A stretch of DNA of 64,000 bases from Streptomyces sp. NBC_00258 (GTDB lineage Bacteria > Actinomycetota > Actinomycetes > Streptomycetales > Streptomycetaceae). A program made the translations under genes and the position numbers. Below are positions 1 to 8,216 of the stretch, one piece after another. Each line of letters starts with the position of its first letter. Position 1 is the stretch's first letter. The notes below the pieces were generated by a model that worked only from the letters and a program-made list of their open reading frames with translations, was not told where the DNA came from and did not search any database. The stretch is taken from assembly GCF_036182465.1 (NCBI RefSeq), contig NZ_CP108081.1, forward strand, positions 11,718,001 to 11,782,000, in the 5' to 3' direction.

Positions 1-1
1 A

Positions 2-2140
2 GCGCACCAGCGGTTCGACGCGGAGCTGTACAACCTCTACGGACCCACCGAGGCGTCGGTGGACGTCACCTGGTGGCACTGTCGGCGGGGTGAGTCCGGC
101 ACCGGCCCGGTGCCGATCGGCCGTCCGGTCTGGAACACCCGCGCCTATGTGCTGGACGACAGCCTGAAGCAGGTCCCGCCCGGGGTGCGTGGGGAGCTGT
201 ACCTGTCCGGCGTACAACTGGCCAGGGGATACCTGCACCGCCCCGGTCTGACCGCGGAACGGTTTCTCCCCGACCCGTTCGCGGGCGGGGGAGCACGCAT
301 GTACCGAACGGGCGACCTCGCGCGGTGGAACGCCGCGGGCGCCCTGGAGTTCCTCGGCAGAGCCGACCACCAGGTCAAGATCCGCGGATTCAGGATCGAG
401 CCCGGCGAGATCGAGGCGGCGCTCGCCGAACTCCCCGGTGTGGCGCGGGCGGTCGTGACGGTACGAGAGGACCGGCCGCACGACCGGATGCTCGTCGGCT
501 ACGTGGTGCCTGCCGGCGCCGCACGGCCCGACCCGGCCGGACTGCGCTCGTCGTTGGCCACTCGCCTGCCCCAGCACCTGCTGCCCGCCGCGATCGTCGT
601 GCTCGACGCATTCCCACTGACCGGCAGCGGGAAGCTCGACCGCAAGGCACTGCCCGCCCCCGAGTTCAGTTCCGGCGGGGACGACCGGGCGCCCGGCACC
701 GTGCTCGAGGTGCTGCTGTGCGAGTTGTTCGCCGAGATCCTGAACGTACCTCAGGCCGGCGTCGGTGAAAGCTTCTTCGACCTGGGCGGCAACAGCCTCC
801 TGGCCGTGCGGCTGGTGAGCGAACTGCATCGCAGGGCGGGGCGGGACCTGCCGCTGCGCATGATCTTCGAGGCGCAGACCGTGGCCGCGCTCGCCCAGGC
901 TCTCGAATCGGACGATCAGCCGGACCAGCGCGATCGGCCCGACCTGTGGGCGGATGCCGTGCTGGATCCAGGTATCGAGTTCGGCGCTCCGGCGGACCTC
1001 GCGCGTGCGCTGGAGCCTCGCCACGTCCTGCTGACGGGAGCGACCGGGTTCCTCGGAGCTTTCCTCCTCAGGACGATATTGGACCGGACGCGGGCCCAGG
1101 TCACCTGCCTGGTACGGGCGTCAGACGTCCTGGAGGCGGCCGAGCGCGTTCGACGCGCACTTCGCGCGTACCAGCTGTGGGACGAGTCGCTGGAGTCCCG
1201 GATCACCGCCGTGCCCGGATCCCTGGAAGAACCGCTGCTCGGCCTGCCGGAGGCACACTTCGACGAGCTGGCCGAGAAGGCGGACGTGATCTATCACAAC
1301 GGCGCGCGGGTCAACATCGTCGATCCGTACTCCCGTGTACGAGCGGCCAACGTGACGGGAACCCAGGAGATCATCCGGCTTGCCGCGCGCTCCCGTATCA
1401 CTCCCGTGCACTACATCTCCACGAGTAGTACGCTTCCTGCCCGCACCGGCGGGTCCGGGCCCCTGATGGAGCACGATCGCTGCGAGCCGGAGGCGCTCCC
1501 GGCCAGCGGATACGTACGCAGCAAATGGGTGGCGGAGGAACTGGTCAGGCAGGCGCAGCGCACCGGCGTACCCACCGCTGTCTACCGGCCCGGGCGGATC
1601 AGCGGGCACACCGCCACGGGGGCGACCGGTGGTGACGACGCCTTCTGGCACTACGTCAGGGCGTGCGTGGAGCTGGGGGCCGTTCCTGACCAGGAAGGTG
1701 CGGACAACAGGTTCGCCGAGGCAGCTCTCGTGCCGGTGGACTACGTGGCGAACGCCATTGTTCATCTGGCACACCACCGCCGACCCGACGGGTCCGCCTT
1801 CCATCTGGTGAACGGGGCGCCGACCTCCCTGGCGGCCGTGACGCGTCGGGTCCGGGCGGCTGGCTATCCGATCAGCAGTGTTCCGCAACAGGAGTGGGAC
1901 CGGCTGCTGGCTGCCGCCGCGGGCCGGAGCGGGGGCGACCCGCTGAGTTCGGTGGCCTCGGTGTCAGTCCTGCAAAGCGCGATGGCCGGCAGGTCCTCGG
2001 CCCCCGTCCCGCTCTTCGATGAGAGCAACACCCGGTCCGGGCTTCTCGGGTCCGGGATCGCGTGTCCGGAGATCGACGAAACCCTGATCGACAAGTACCT
2101 GCGCTATTTCATCGAATCCGGATTCCTGCCGGAGGCGTGA
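2..2140 (+). CDS. NRPS terminal module (partial): A-PCP-thioester reductase
   Basis: The gene enters from outside the window; the reading frame is open from base 2. It starts inside an adenylation domain at the A5 motif (NLYGPTE), followed by YRTGDL (A7), GRADHQVKIRG (A8) and GSGKLDRKAL (A10). A carrier domain follows with the phosphopantetheine site GGNSLL (Ser codon at 794). The last ~370 residues are an NAD(P)H-dependent reductase domain (GATGFLG near 1037, Tyr/Lys of YVRSK at 1511-1525), so the chain is released reductively, normally as an aldehyde, and there is no thioesterase domain. The visible specificity positions after A5 (L, V, D) fit a serine code, but most of the pocket lies outside the window. 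The stop codon lies inside the target duplication of the following IS. Release type is confident; substrate is tentative. Confidence 0.93.
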   Translation, partial: AHQRFDAELYNLYGPTEASVDVTWWHCRRGESGTGPVPIGRPVWNTRAYVLDDSLKQVPPGVRGELYLSGVQLARGYLHRPGLTAERFLPDPFAGGGARMYRTGDLARWNAAGALEFLGRADHQVKIRGFRIEPGEIEAALAELPGVARAVVTVREDRPHDRMLVGYVVPAGAARPDPAGLRSSLATRLPQHLLPAAIVVLDAFPLTGSGKLDRKALPAPEFSSGGDDRAPGTVLEVLLCELFAEILNVPQAGVGESFFDLGGNSLLAVRLVSELHRRAGRDLPLRMIFEAQTVAALAQALESDDQPDQRDRPDLWADAVLDPGIEFGAPADLARALEPRHVLLTGATGFLGAFLLRTILDRTRAQVTCLVRASDVLEAAERVRRALRAYQLWDESLESRITAVPGSLEEPLLGLPEAHFDELAEKADVIYHNGARVNIVDPYSRVRAANVTGTQEIIRLAARSRITPVHYISTSSTLPARTGGSGPLMEHDRCEPEALPASGYVRSKWVAEELVRQAQRTGVPTAVYRPGRISGHTATGATGGDDAFWHYVRACVELGAVPDQEGADNRFAEAALVPVDYVANAIVHLAHHRRPDGSAFHLVNGAPTSLAAVTRRVRAAGYPISSVPQQEWDRLLAAAAGRSGGDPLSSVASVSVLQSAMAGRSSAPVPLFDESNTRSGLLGSGIACPEIDETLIDKYLRYFIESGFLPEA

Positions 2141-3483
2141 CCAGGGCTTCGGCGTAGTCGGCGGGCGTCCGTTTCGTGATCACTTGAGGCCGAGCAGGGC
2201 GAGCGGGCGGTCCGCGTTGCGGGCGTTGTGTCGCAGAGCTGCGGCGATGTTGGTCGCGCCGGCGAGCCGCAGGGCGCCGATGGCGAGGTTGCGCCAAGTA
2301 GCCATCGCCCGGGGCGCGTTGCCGGTTCGCAGCTGTGAGGCGTCTTCGGCGAACGTGGTGTCTCTGACGTGGTGCAGGGCCTCGATCTGCCAGTGATCAC
2401 GGATCAGGGTCGCCAACTGGGCGGGGCCGGCTTGCTCAGCGGTGAGGCTGGTGACGGCGTAAACGGTCTTGATGGTGGTCCTGCCGGTCTTGCGGTCGGT
2501 GCGACGGCGCTTGATCTGCACGGCCTGCCGGGCTCCGGGGAAGAGCAGGCTGTTGACCGTGACCACCTTGATCCGTCGGGTCTCCGAGCGTCCGTGGCCG
2601 ATGCCCCGCACGCGGCCCTGCAGCGGGATCTCTGTCCACGGAAGGGATCTGAGCTGCTTGCGGAGCTTCTTCTGGTTGCCCTTGACGATCACGATGTAGT
2701 GGGCGTCACGGCCGAGAAGGTAGTCGGCGTGCTCGCGTTGGGCGTGCATGGCGTCGCTGGTGACGACCACCCCGGCCAGGTCGTCCATGGTCTCCAGCAA
2801 CGGCTGGAAGCAGGTGATCTCGTTAGTCTTCTCGCCGACGTCCAACTGGGCCAGGACCAGGCCGGTGGTGTGATCCAGGGCTGCAAGCAGGTGGATCTTG
2901 CGGCCCTTCGCTTTGGCCGCTCCGCGAAGGCTCTTGCCGTCGACCGCCAGGCCGCGCAGCCGGCCCCGGGTTCGGTTGCGGCGGTCGGCGAGCCAGCGGC
3001 CGACCGCCAGGTCCAATGCGTCGCCGTCGATCCGGGCCAGCAGTCGTCGGACCGTCGTTTCCGCAGGCAAGGACCGTTTGGGGAACAGGGGGTCGAGTCG
3101 CACGCCGACGTGTTCCAGTACGTGGGGCGGAGCGTCGGTGATCCATTCGCCGACCGCCAGCAGCGACGTTGCCCCCGCCAGCACCGCGCACGCGGCCAGG
3201 GCAAGGACGCCCACCAGAGCGTGGCGCACTCCACGGGGATCACGCGGATCGGGCACCTGTGCAAGGCGGCCCAGCAGTCCGGGCACTTCTTCCGGCGCGA
3301 CCTCTGGATGCTCGCGGAGTTGGTCAAGGGCAGGCGGGATCAGCGATGATGCTTCGGCAGGCACGGTCTTCCAGGCAGGTCACGGGGCGTCGAGAACTCC
3401 ATGATCTTGGAAGCCGTGCCTGTTCCGCTCTCCCTGGCGGACCGTCATGAACCGGATACCCGGCGACTACGCCGAAGCCCTGG
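2141..3483 (-). mobile_element. ISAs1-family insertion sequence with target duplication
   Basis: A complete 1343-bp element. Terminal inverted repeats of 23 bp match at 22 positions: left end CCAGGGCTTCGGCGTAGTCG at 2141, right end its complement finishing at 3483. The 8-bp sequence AGGCGTGA is present on both sides (2133-2140 and 3484-3491), a target duplication of the size usual for this family; it extends to 10 bp if two ambiguous bases are counted. It carries one transposase gene and sits between the NRPS stop codon and the terminator that originally followed it. Confidence 0.93.
2180..3364 (-). CDS. ISAs1-family transposase
   Basis: A 394-residue protein of the ISAs1 (H-repeat-like) DDE transposase family. 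The N-terminal region has the typical VPDPRDPRGVRH and LAVGEW segments. The core contains LAVDGKSLRGA with the first catalytic Asp, VVTSDAMHAQ with the second, and DHWQIEALHHVRD with the Glu region. Length is normal for the family and the frame is open throughout, so it may be active. The start is GTG. It lies wholly within its inverted repeats. Confidence 0.93.
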   Translation of the reverse strand: MPAEASSLIPPALDQLREHPEVAPEEVPGLLGRLAQVPDPRDPRGVRHALVGVLALAACAVLAGATSLLAVGEWITDAPPHVLEHVGVRLDPLFPKRSLPAETTVRRLLARIDGDALDLAVGRWLADRRNRTRGRLRGLAVDGKSLRGAAKAKGRKIHLLAALDHTTGLVLAQLDVGEKTNEITCFQPLLETMDDLAGVVVTSDAMHAQREHADYLLGRDAHYIVIVKGNQKKLRKQLRSLPWTEIPLQGRVRGIGHGRSETRRIKVVTVNSLLFPGARQAVQIKRRRTDRKTGRTTIKTVYAVTSLTAEQAGPAQLATLIRDHWQIEALHHVRDTTFAEDASQLRTGNAPRAMATWRNLAIGALRLAGATNIAAALRHNARNADRPLALLGLK

Positions 3484-3491
3484 AGGCGTGA

Positions 3492-3533
3492 CGAGCTCGC
3501 CCCCTCTGGCACGCGACAGAGGGGGCGAGCTCG
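3492..3533. terminator. Bidirectional hairpin terminator, 16-bp perfect stem
   Basis: CGAGCTCGCCCCCTCT at 3492-3507 pairs perfectly with 3518-3533 across a 10-base loop. It lies 2 bases before the aminotransferase stop codon (which is on the opposite strand). Before the IS inserted it would have followed the NRPS stop codon directly, so it probably served both convergent genes. The IS now separates it from the NRPS by 1.35 kb. Confidence 0.85.
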
Positions 3534-3535
3534 GT

Positions 3536-4834
3536 TCAGTGAAGCTCGTCGGCCAGAGTGGCTTTGAGCGCTGTGGCCATCAGCTCGGCGATCTCTTCGC
3601 ACTCCTGTACGGAGATGACCAGGGGCGGGAGAACCCACAGACCCTCGATGGCGATGCTCACCAGCAGGCCTGCCTCTTCGCAGGCCGCGTGAAGGGCGTT
3701 CACCTCCTCCCGCGACCAGGTCTGCCCCTGCTCGTCGCGCAACGCGAACTTCAGCATCAGGCCGGTACCGGCTATCTCCCCGCCCGGTACGAACTCTCGC
3801 TGCACCCGCTCCAGCGCCGCCCGCAGTACCTCGCTCTTGTGCGCGACGGAGTCCATGACACCGTCCTCGTAGAGGACTTCGAGCACTGCGAGGCCGGCCG
3901 CTGCGGCGAGCGGGTGTCCGTCCGTGGTGGACCCATGGATGAACGCCCGGCCGGACGCCGCGGACGCGAGCGGATCGAATATCTCGTCGCACACGGCGAG
4001 CGCGGCCCCGGGCACGTAACCGGCGGTGATTCCCTTGCTGAACACGATCATGTCCGGGTGGATGCCGAGCTGGAGCACCCGGGACAGATGACCGATACGG
4101 CCGTAACCGGTCGTCACCTCGTCGGCGATCACATGGATGCCCTGACCGCGGCAGTAGTCGACCATACGGGCCAGGTCGCCGGGGTCGGGGATGGTTCCCA
4201 CGCTGCCCATCAGAGGCTCGAAGATCACCGCGGTCACCCGGTCCGGCCCGAGTGCGGCCACTTGTTCCTGAACGGCCTTGTGCCATGACCCCTCGGCGGG
4301 CACCTGATGCACGTCGTCCATCAGCGGCCCACACCATTCGTGCGCCTTTTGCAGATGCCCGCTGAGGGCGGTCGCGCACGGTCCCGTTCCGTGATAACTG
4401 CCGTCGAAACTGATGACCGCGGTGCGTCGGGGTTCGCCCGCCTCTTGGCGGAAGAATCGCGACAGCAATACGGCTGATTCGGTCATCTGCGACCCGGTGT
4501 TCCCCAGCCGGATGTGCCGTAACCCGGCCGGCAGCCGCGCGGCGAGCGCGTTGGCGAACTGAATGCTGACCGCAGGCGGCCGGCCGTACGAGAGCAGTGT
4601 TCCGAAGGGCAGGGAGTCGAGCTGCTCGCGTATCGCGGAGATGACTTTCGGATGGTCGTGGCCCAGGGTCAGATTCCATAGTGAGGAACGCCCGTCCAGA
4701 TACCAACGGCCAGCCTGATCCCGAACTCGAACCCCACGCCCTTCGACAAGGAACGACCCGGAGTCGAGGTTTTCCAGCGCCGTCTTCATTGGCCGGGTGC
4801 CGTGCCAGGCCGAATACTCGGACAACTCAACCAT
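3536..4834 (-). CDS. Class III (PLP-dependent) aminotransferase
   Basis: A 432-residue fold-type I, class III aminotransferase. The PLP-contacting Asp is in the IADEVTTGYGR segment (D238) and the Schiff-base Lys is in FSKGITAGY (K267). The glycine-rich HIRLGNTGSQMTES segment lies near residue 107. The chosen ATG at 4834 is preceded by GAAGGGA; an upstream extension of 84 codons overlaps the MFS gene and is poor coding. It lies 58 bases after the MFS transporter on the same strand, so the two are probably co-transcribed. In an NRPS cluster with reductive release, the likely role is transamination of the released aldehyde to an amine, as in myxochelin-type pathways. Forming a diamino precursor is the alternative. 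Family is certain, substrate inferred. Confidence 0.92.
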   Translation of the reverse strand: MVELSEYSAWHGTRPMKTALENLDSGSFLVEGRGVRVRDQAGRWYLDGRSSLWNLTLGHDHPKVISAIREQLDSLPFGTLLSYGRPPAVSIQFANALAARLPAGLRHIRLGNTGSQMTESAVLLSRFFRQEAGEPRRTAVISFDGSYHGTGPCATALSGHLQKAHEWCGPLMDDVHQVPAEGSWHKAVQEQVAALGPDRVTAVIFEPLMGSVGTIPDPGDLARMVDYCRGQGIHVIADEVTTGYGRIGHLSRVLQLGIHPDMIVFSKGITAGYVPGAALAVCDEIFDPLASAASGRAFIHGSTTDGHPLAAAAGLAVLEVLYEDGVMDSVAHKSEVLRAALERVQREFVPGGEIAGTGLMLKFALRDEQGQTWSREEVNALHAACEEAGLLVSIAIEGLWVLPPLVISVQECEEIAELMATALKATLADELH

Positions 4835-4892
4835 GGGGGTGCTTCCCTTCGCTCGTGAGGTAAGCGTCTGAATTTCGATGGGGGATTTTCGG

Positions 4893-6188
4893 CTATTTCT
4901 GGCTTCCGTCGGCGATCCCGTCCACCATCTTCGAGCCGGGGAAGCTGTCCCTCGGCGCGGCGACGAACTCGTCCGGTCCCGGCTGCCTGGCGCGGAGGGC
5001 GAGGCAGGAGAGCCCGGCCATGAGGAAGGAGGCGACACCGAAGGTCCATCTCGGTCCGGCCGCCTCGACCAGAAAACCGCCCGCAACCGAGCCGACGGCG
5101 TTGCCCACGTAGGATCCGCTCACCACGACGCCCATCAGCATTCCGACGGACCCGTGTGTCTTCGTCTGTTGCAGCATTGTCATTCCGCTGATGGCTTCCA
5201 TTCCGTTTCCGAAGCCCGCGATCGCGGCCGCGCACACCAGAATCAGAACCACGGGGGAGAACCCCATGAACAGATGGCCGAGCGCCTGCAACAGCAGACC
5301 AGCGGTGAAGACACCCGCGGAGGCGTCCAGATACCGGATCCGGCCCACCAACAAGGTCGCCAGGAGGGCGCCGACACTGACGCCTCCGAGGGCCAGTCCA
5401 TAACCGATCCCCGCGGATCCGAGGTCGCGCTCGGCCAGCACGACCAGCGCGGGCCGGTCGACCGCGGCGGCGAACGCCACCCCGATCGTGCACACCGAGA
5501 CGAGCATGATCTCGCGGTCCACCCGCAACAGGCGCAGACCGCTGCGGAGTGAGGAGGCCATGCTGGGAGTACTGCCGTGACGGGACTCGTCCGGCGGCAT
5601 GCGCCGGACCCCGGCGATCAGGACGGCCGACACCACGAACGAGGCGGAGTTGACATAGAGGGCCACGCGGTAGTCCCAGGCCCCTGCGGACAGACCACCG
5701 ATGGCGGCGCCGCCGGCGAAACTCACGGTCAGCACCGCCATCATCACTCCGTTTGCCCGCCCTCTGGACTCGGCCGGGACGGTGCGGGCCACGACGGTCT
5801 CCGCCGCGGGCGAGGCGATGGTGGCGGCCACCTCGGCCAGGAGAACCATGGCGAGCAGCATCGTGTAGGAGGGATCGAGCCGGGCGATCAACAGGAAGAC
5901 GACGCAGGAGGCGATATCGCAATACACCATGAGTTTGCGTAGATCGAGCCGATCGCTGATGGCGCCGGCCAGCGGCCCGAACAGACGGGGTAGGACTCTG
6001 GCGACGAACAGCCCGCTGATGGCAAGACTGGATTTGGTCTCGTCGTACACATACACGGTGAGAGCAGTGGTGGTAGCCACATCTCCGGTCAGGGAGATCA
6101 CTCTCGATGCCACGAACAGCGGAAATCGGTTCTGCCGCCACCATGCCGAGGCCTTGGGGGAAGTCTTGTTTTCACTGCCCTCGGTCAC
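4893..6188 (-). CDS. MFS transporter, probable product exporter
   Basis: A 431-residue integral membrane protein of the major facilitator superfamily, of the enterobactin-exporter/antibiotic-efflux kind. The first helices lead into the cytoplasmic loop GAISDRLDLRKLM, a form of the MFS motif A. About 12 hydrophobic segments are visible, with a central loop near residue 205. It is the first gene of a leftward pair with the aminotransferase and is divergent from the thioesterase operon, so the role is most likely export of the peptide product and self-protection. Confidence 0.88.
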   Translation of the reverse strand: MTEGSENKTSPKASAWWRQNRFPLFVASRVISLTGDVATTTALTVYVYDETKSSLAISGLFVARVLPRLFGPLAGAISDRLDLRKLMVYCDIASCVVFLLIARLDPSYTMLLAMVLLAEVAATIASPAAETVVARTVPAESRGRANGVMMAVLTVSFAGGAAIGGLSAGAWDYRVALYVNSASFVVSAVLIAGVRRMPPDESRHGSTPSMASSLRSGLRLLRVDREIMLVSVCTIGVAFAAAVDRPALVVLAERDLGSAGIGYGLALGGVSVGALLATLLVGRIRYLDASAGVFTAGLLLQALGHLFMGFSPVVLILVCAAAIAGFGNGMEAISGMTMLQQTKTHGSVGMLMGVVVSGSYVGNAVGSVAGGFLVEAAGPRWTFGVASFLMAGLSCLALRARQPGPDEFVAAPRDSFPGSKMVDGIADGSQK

Positions 6189-6611
6189 TGTGCAATCGCG
6201 CCAATCTGTGGTGTGATTCGGCCAACCTCGGATCGCGGGGTCATCTATTGGTGTCCCATCCGGCCGCCTGAGGCGGCGGTAAAAACTGCGCGCGTTGCAA
6301 TGGGCGAATAGTTGCAGAGCCTACGTAGACGGTCGCGACGGGTCAAGAGCTGCTGCTGTACCCGTAAAGGGAAATGACCGATTGTCTCTTTGTGGATGTT
6401 TGCGCCATTTTGTGTGGCGGGGTGAGTTGGGCCGGAGTAATCGGGTCGGTCGGGTTTGGCTGTCGATGTGGGAGGGCAGTAATTTCGAGTTGCGTGCGTC
6501 GATGAGGGGATATTAATTCCGGCAGCGTGACTGATTTTCGAATGATTGAGATGAGCCGTCCTCCGGGATGGTGTCGGTTGGCCATCTGTCATGGAAAACG
6601 AAGGGGTACCC
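6189..6611. promoter_or_regulatory. Divergent intergenic region of the NRPS cluster
   Basis: This 420-bp region separates the leftward transporter/aminotransferase genes from the rightward thioesterase-SDR-NRPS operon, so it should hold both promoters. It is visibly richer in A+T than its surroundings (for example 6380-6420 and 6470-6545). No operator could be assigned with confidence. Confidence 0.5.
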
Positions 6612-7343
6612 ATGCCGATACGGCCTTTCTCTCTGGTCTGCCTTCCTTTCGCCGGCAGCGGGGCTGGTTTCTACCGCGCATGGGGACCCCTGCCGGTGGA
6701 GGGAGGCCGGGTACTTCCGGTGCAACTGCCCGGCCGTGAGGAGAGGTTCCTGGACGATCCGTTCGAGGATGTGCAGGAAGCCGTCGCCGGGTTGACGCCA
6801 CGGCTTGTCGAAGAGGCCGGAGCCGACGCCTCCATCGTTCTGTTCGGGCACAGCCTCGGTGCGGTTCTCGCCTACGAGATCGCCCGCGAACTCGAGCGGA
6901 CCGGATACCGGGGGCTGCGGCACCTGTATGTGAGCGGGGCGCCCGGGCCCGGCAACGGACGCACCGAGCGGGCAACGGGCCTTGCCGACAACGAGTTCCT
7001 GGACCGTGTGCGGGAGTTCGCGGGGTACCGGCATCAGGCACTCGATGAACCGGAACTGCTGGAGATTCTCCTGCCGTTGCTCCGTGCCGACGTGGCCATG
7101 CACGAGAACTACAAACCATCCTCCAGCGAGCCACTCACGGTTCCGGTCACCGCACTGCGCGGGGCCGACGACACGCTCGTCTCACGGGAACAGGCGCACG
7201 AGTGGGCGAGCGTCACTGTGGGCGGCTTCGCGTATCTGGAACTCCCAGGTGGTCACATGTACCTGGCCGACGCCCCCGGGCCACTGCTGCACGCCATCGC
7301 CGAAGGCACGGGACGGGACGGAGGGCCCACGGCGTGCGGCTGA
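6612..7343 (+). CDS. Type II (editing) thioesterase
   Basis: A 243-residue alpha/beta hydrolase of the NRPS/PKS-associated type II thioesterase family. The nucleophile elbow is GHSLGA (Ser81), the acid is in RGADDT (D187) and the histidine in PGGHMYL (H215). The N-terminal CLPFAGSGAGFY and VQLPGREER segments are typical. ATG 6612 is chosen because AAGGGG lies 5 bases upstream; the earlier ATG at 6591 has no ribosome site. Such enzymes remove misprimed or stalled acyl groups from carrier domains. Its stop overlaps the start of the next gene by 10 bases, indicating translational coupling. Confidence 0.93.
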   Translation: MPIRPFSLVCLPFAGSGAGFYRAWGPLPVEGGRVLPVQLPGREERFLDDPFEDVQEAVAGLTPRLVEEAGADASIVLFGHSLGAVLAYEIARELERTGYRGLRHLYVSGAPGPGNGRTERATGLADNEFLDRVREFAGYRHQALDEPELLEILLPLLRADVAMHENYKPSSSEPLTVPVTALRGADDTLVSREQAHEWASVTVGGFAYLELPGGHMYLADAPGPLLHAIAEGTGRDGGPTACG

Positions 7344-8158
7344 AGGGGAAGACGGCCGTCATCACCGGGGCAGCCCGCGGACTGGGGCGTGAGTGCGCGC
7401 TCAGATTCGCGTCGGAAGGAGCCGACCTGCTGCTCCTCGACATCGGGCGTGATCTGCCGGGGGTTCCGTATCCCCTCGGCTCGCACAGCCAGCTCGTGCA
7501 CACGGCAGACTCCTGCGAGCGCGCGGGCAGCGCCGTCGTCGTCGCCCTCGCCGATGTACGGGATCCCGATCAGTGCCGGGCGGCGGTGGACGAGGCGCTC
7601 GACCGGTTCGGCTCGGTCGAGATACTGGTCAACAATGCGGGAATCGCCGCGCCGTCCGGCAGGATCGTGCACGAGATCACCGAGCACGAGTGGTCGCTCA
7701 TGCTCGACACCGACCTGTCCGGCGCCTGGCGGATGATGAAGGCCGTCGCGCCGTCGATGGCCGGTCAGCGGTCGGGCAGCATCATCAACGTGGCCTCGAC
7801 CGCCGGTACGGTCGGCTACCGGCACTTCGCCGGATACGTCGCGGCCAAGCACGGCCTGATCGGACTGACGAAGGCCGCGGCTCTGGACTATGCGTCGGCC
7901 GGGGTCCGGGTGAACGCGCTGTGTCCCGGCTCGGTCCGGGACGATCCTGTGGCGGAGGGACGCATGCTATCGGAGATCGCCCGCTCGCTCGATGTTCCGG
8001 TGGACGAGCACGAGGAGATATTCGTCCGGGACCAGCCCATGAACGCGCTGATCGAGCCGTCCGACGTCGCGGGCGCGGCCCTGTGGCTGGCAGGAGACGA
8101 CTCCCGTCAGGTGACCGGCAGCGTAGTGACCGTCGACGGAGGATTCACCGCCCGGTGA
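7334..8158 (+). CDS. Mycofactocin-type SDR oxidoreductase
   Basis: A 274-residue short-chain dehydrogenase. The nucleotide motif is TGAARGLG (11-18), D36 after LLLL favours NAD over NADP, NNAG is at 100-103, and the catalytic residues are Ser155, Tyr168 and Lys172 (YVAAK). Between the second strand and helix is an insertion of about 25 residues including GVPYPL. Such an insertion is characteristic of SDRs predicted to hold a non-exchangeable NAD and to couple to mycofactocin. The GTG start at 7334 follows GGAGGG and overlaps the thioesterase gene. It probably tailors the peptide or a precursor alcohol/ketone. The family is firm; mycofactocin dependence is inferred from the insertion. Confidence 0.85.
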   Translation: MRLKGKTAVITGAARGLGRECALRFASEGADLLLLDIGRDLPGVPYPLGSHSQLVHTADSCERAGSAVVVALADVRDPDQCRAAVDEALDRFGSVEILVNNAGIAAPSGRIVHEITEHEWSLMLDTDLSGAWRMMKAVAPSMAGQRSGSIINVASTAGTVGYRHFAGYVAAKHGLIGLTKAAALDYASAGVRVNALCPGSVRDDPVAEGRMLSEIARSLDVPVDEHEEIFVRDQPMNALIEPSDVAGAALWLAGDDSRQVTGSVVTVDGGFTAR

Positions 8159-8216
8159 CAGGGCTCCGGCCCGGCCCAACTAGTTCCGCTCCGCTCACCA
8201 CGGCAGAAGGCTGCTG

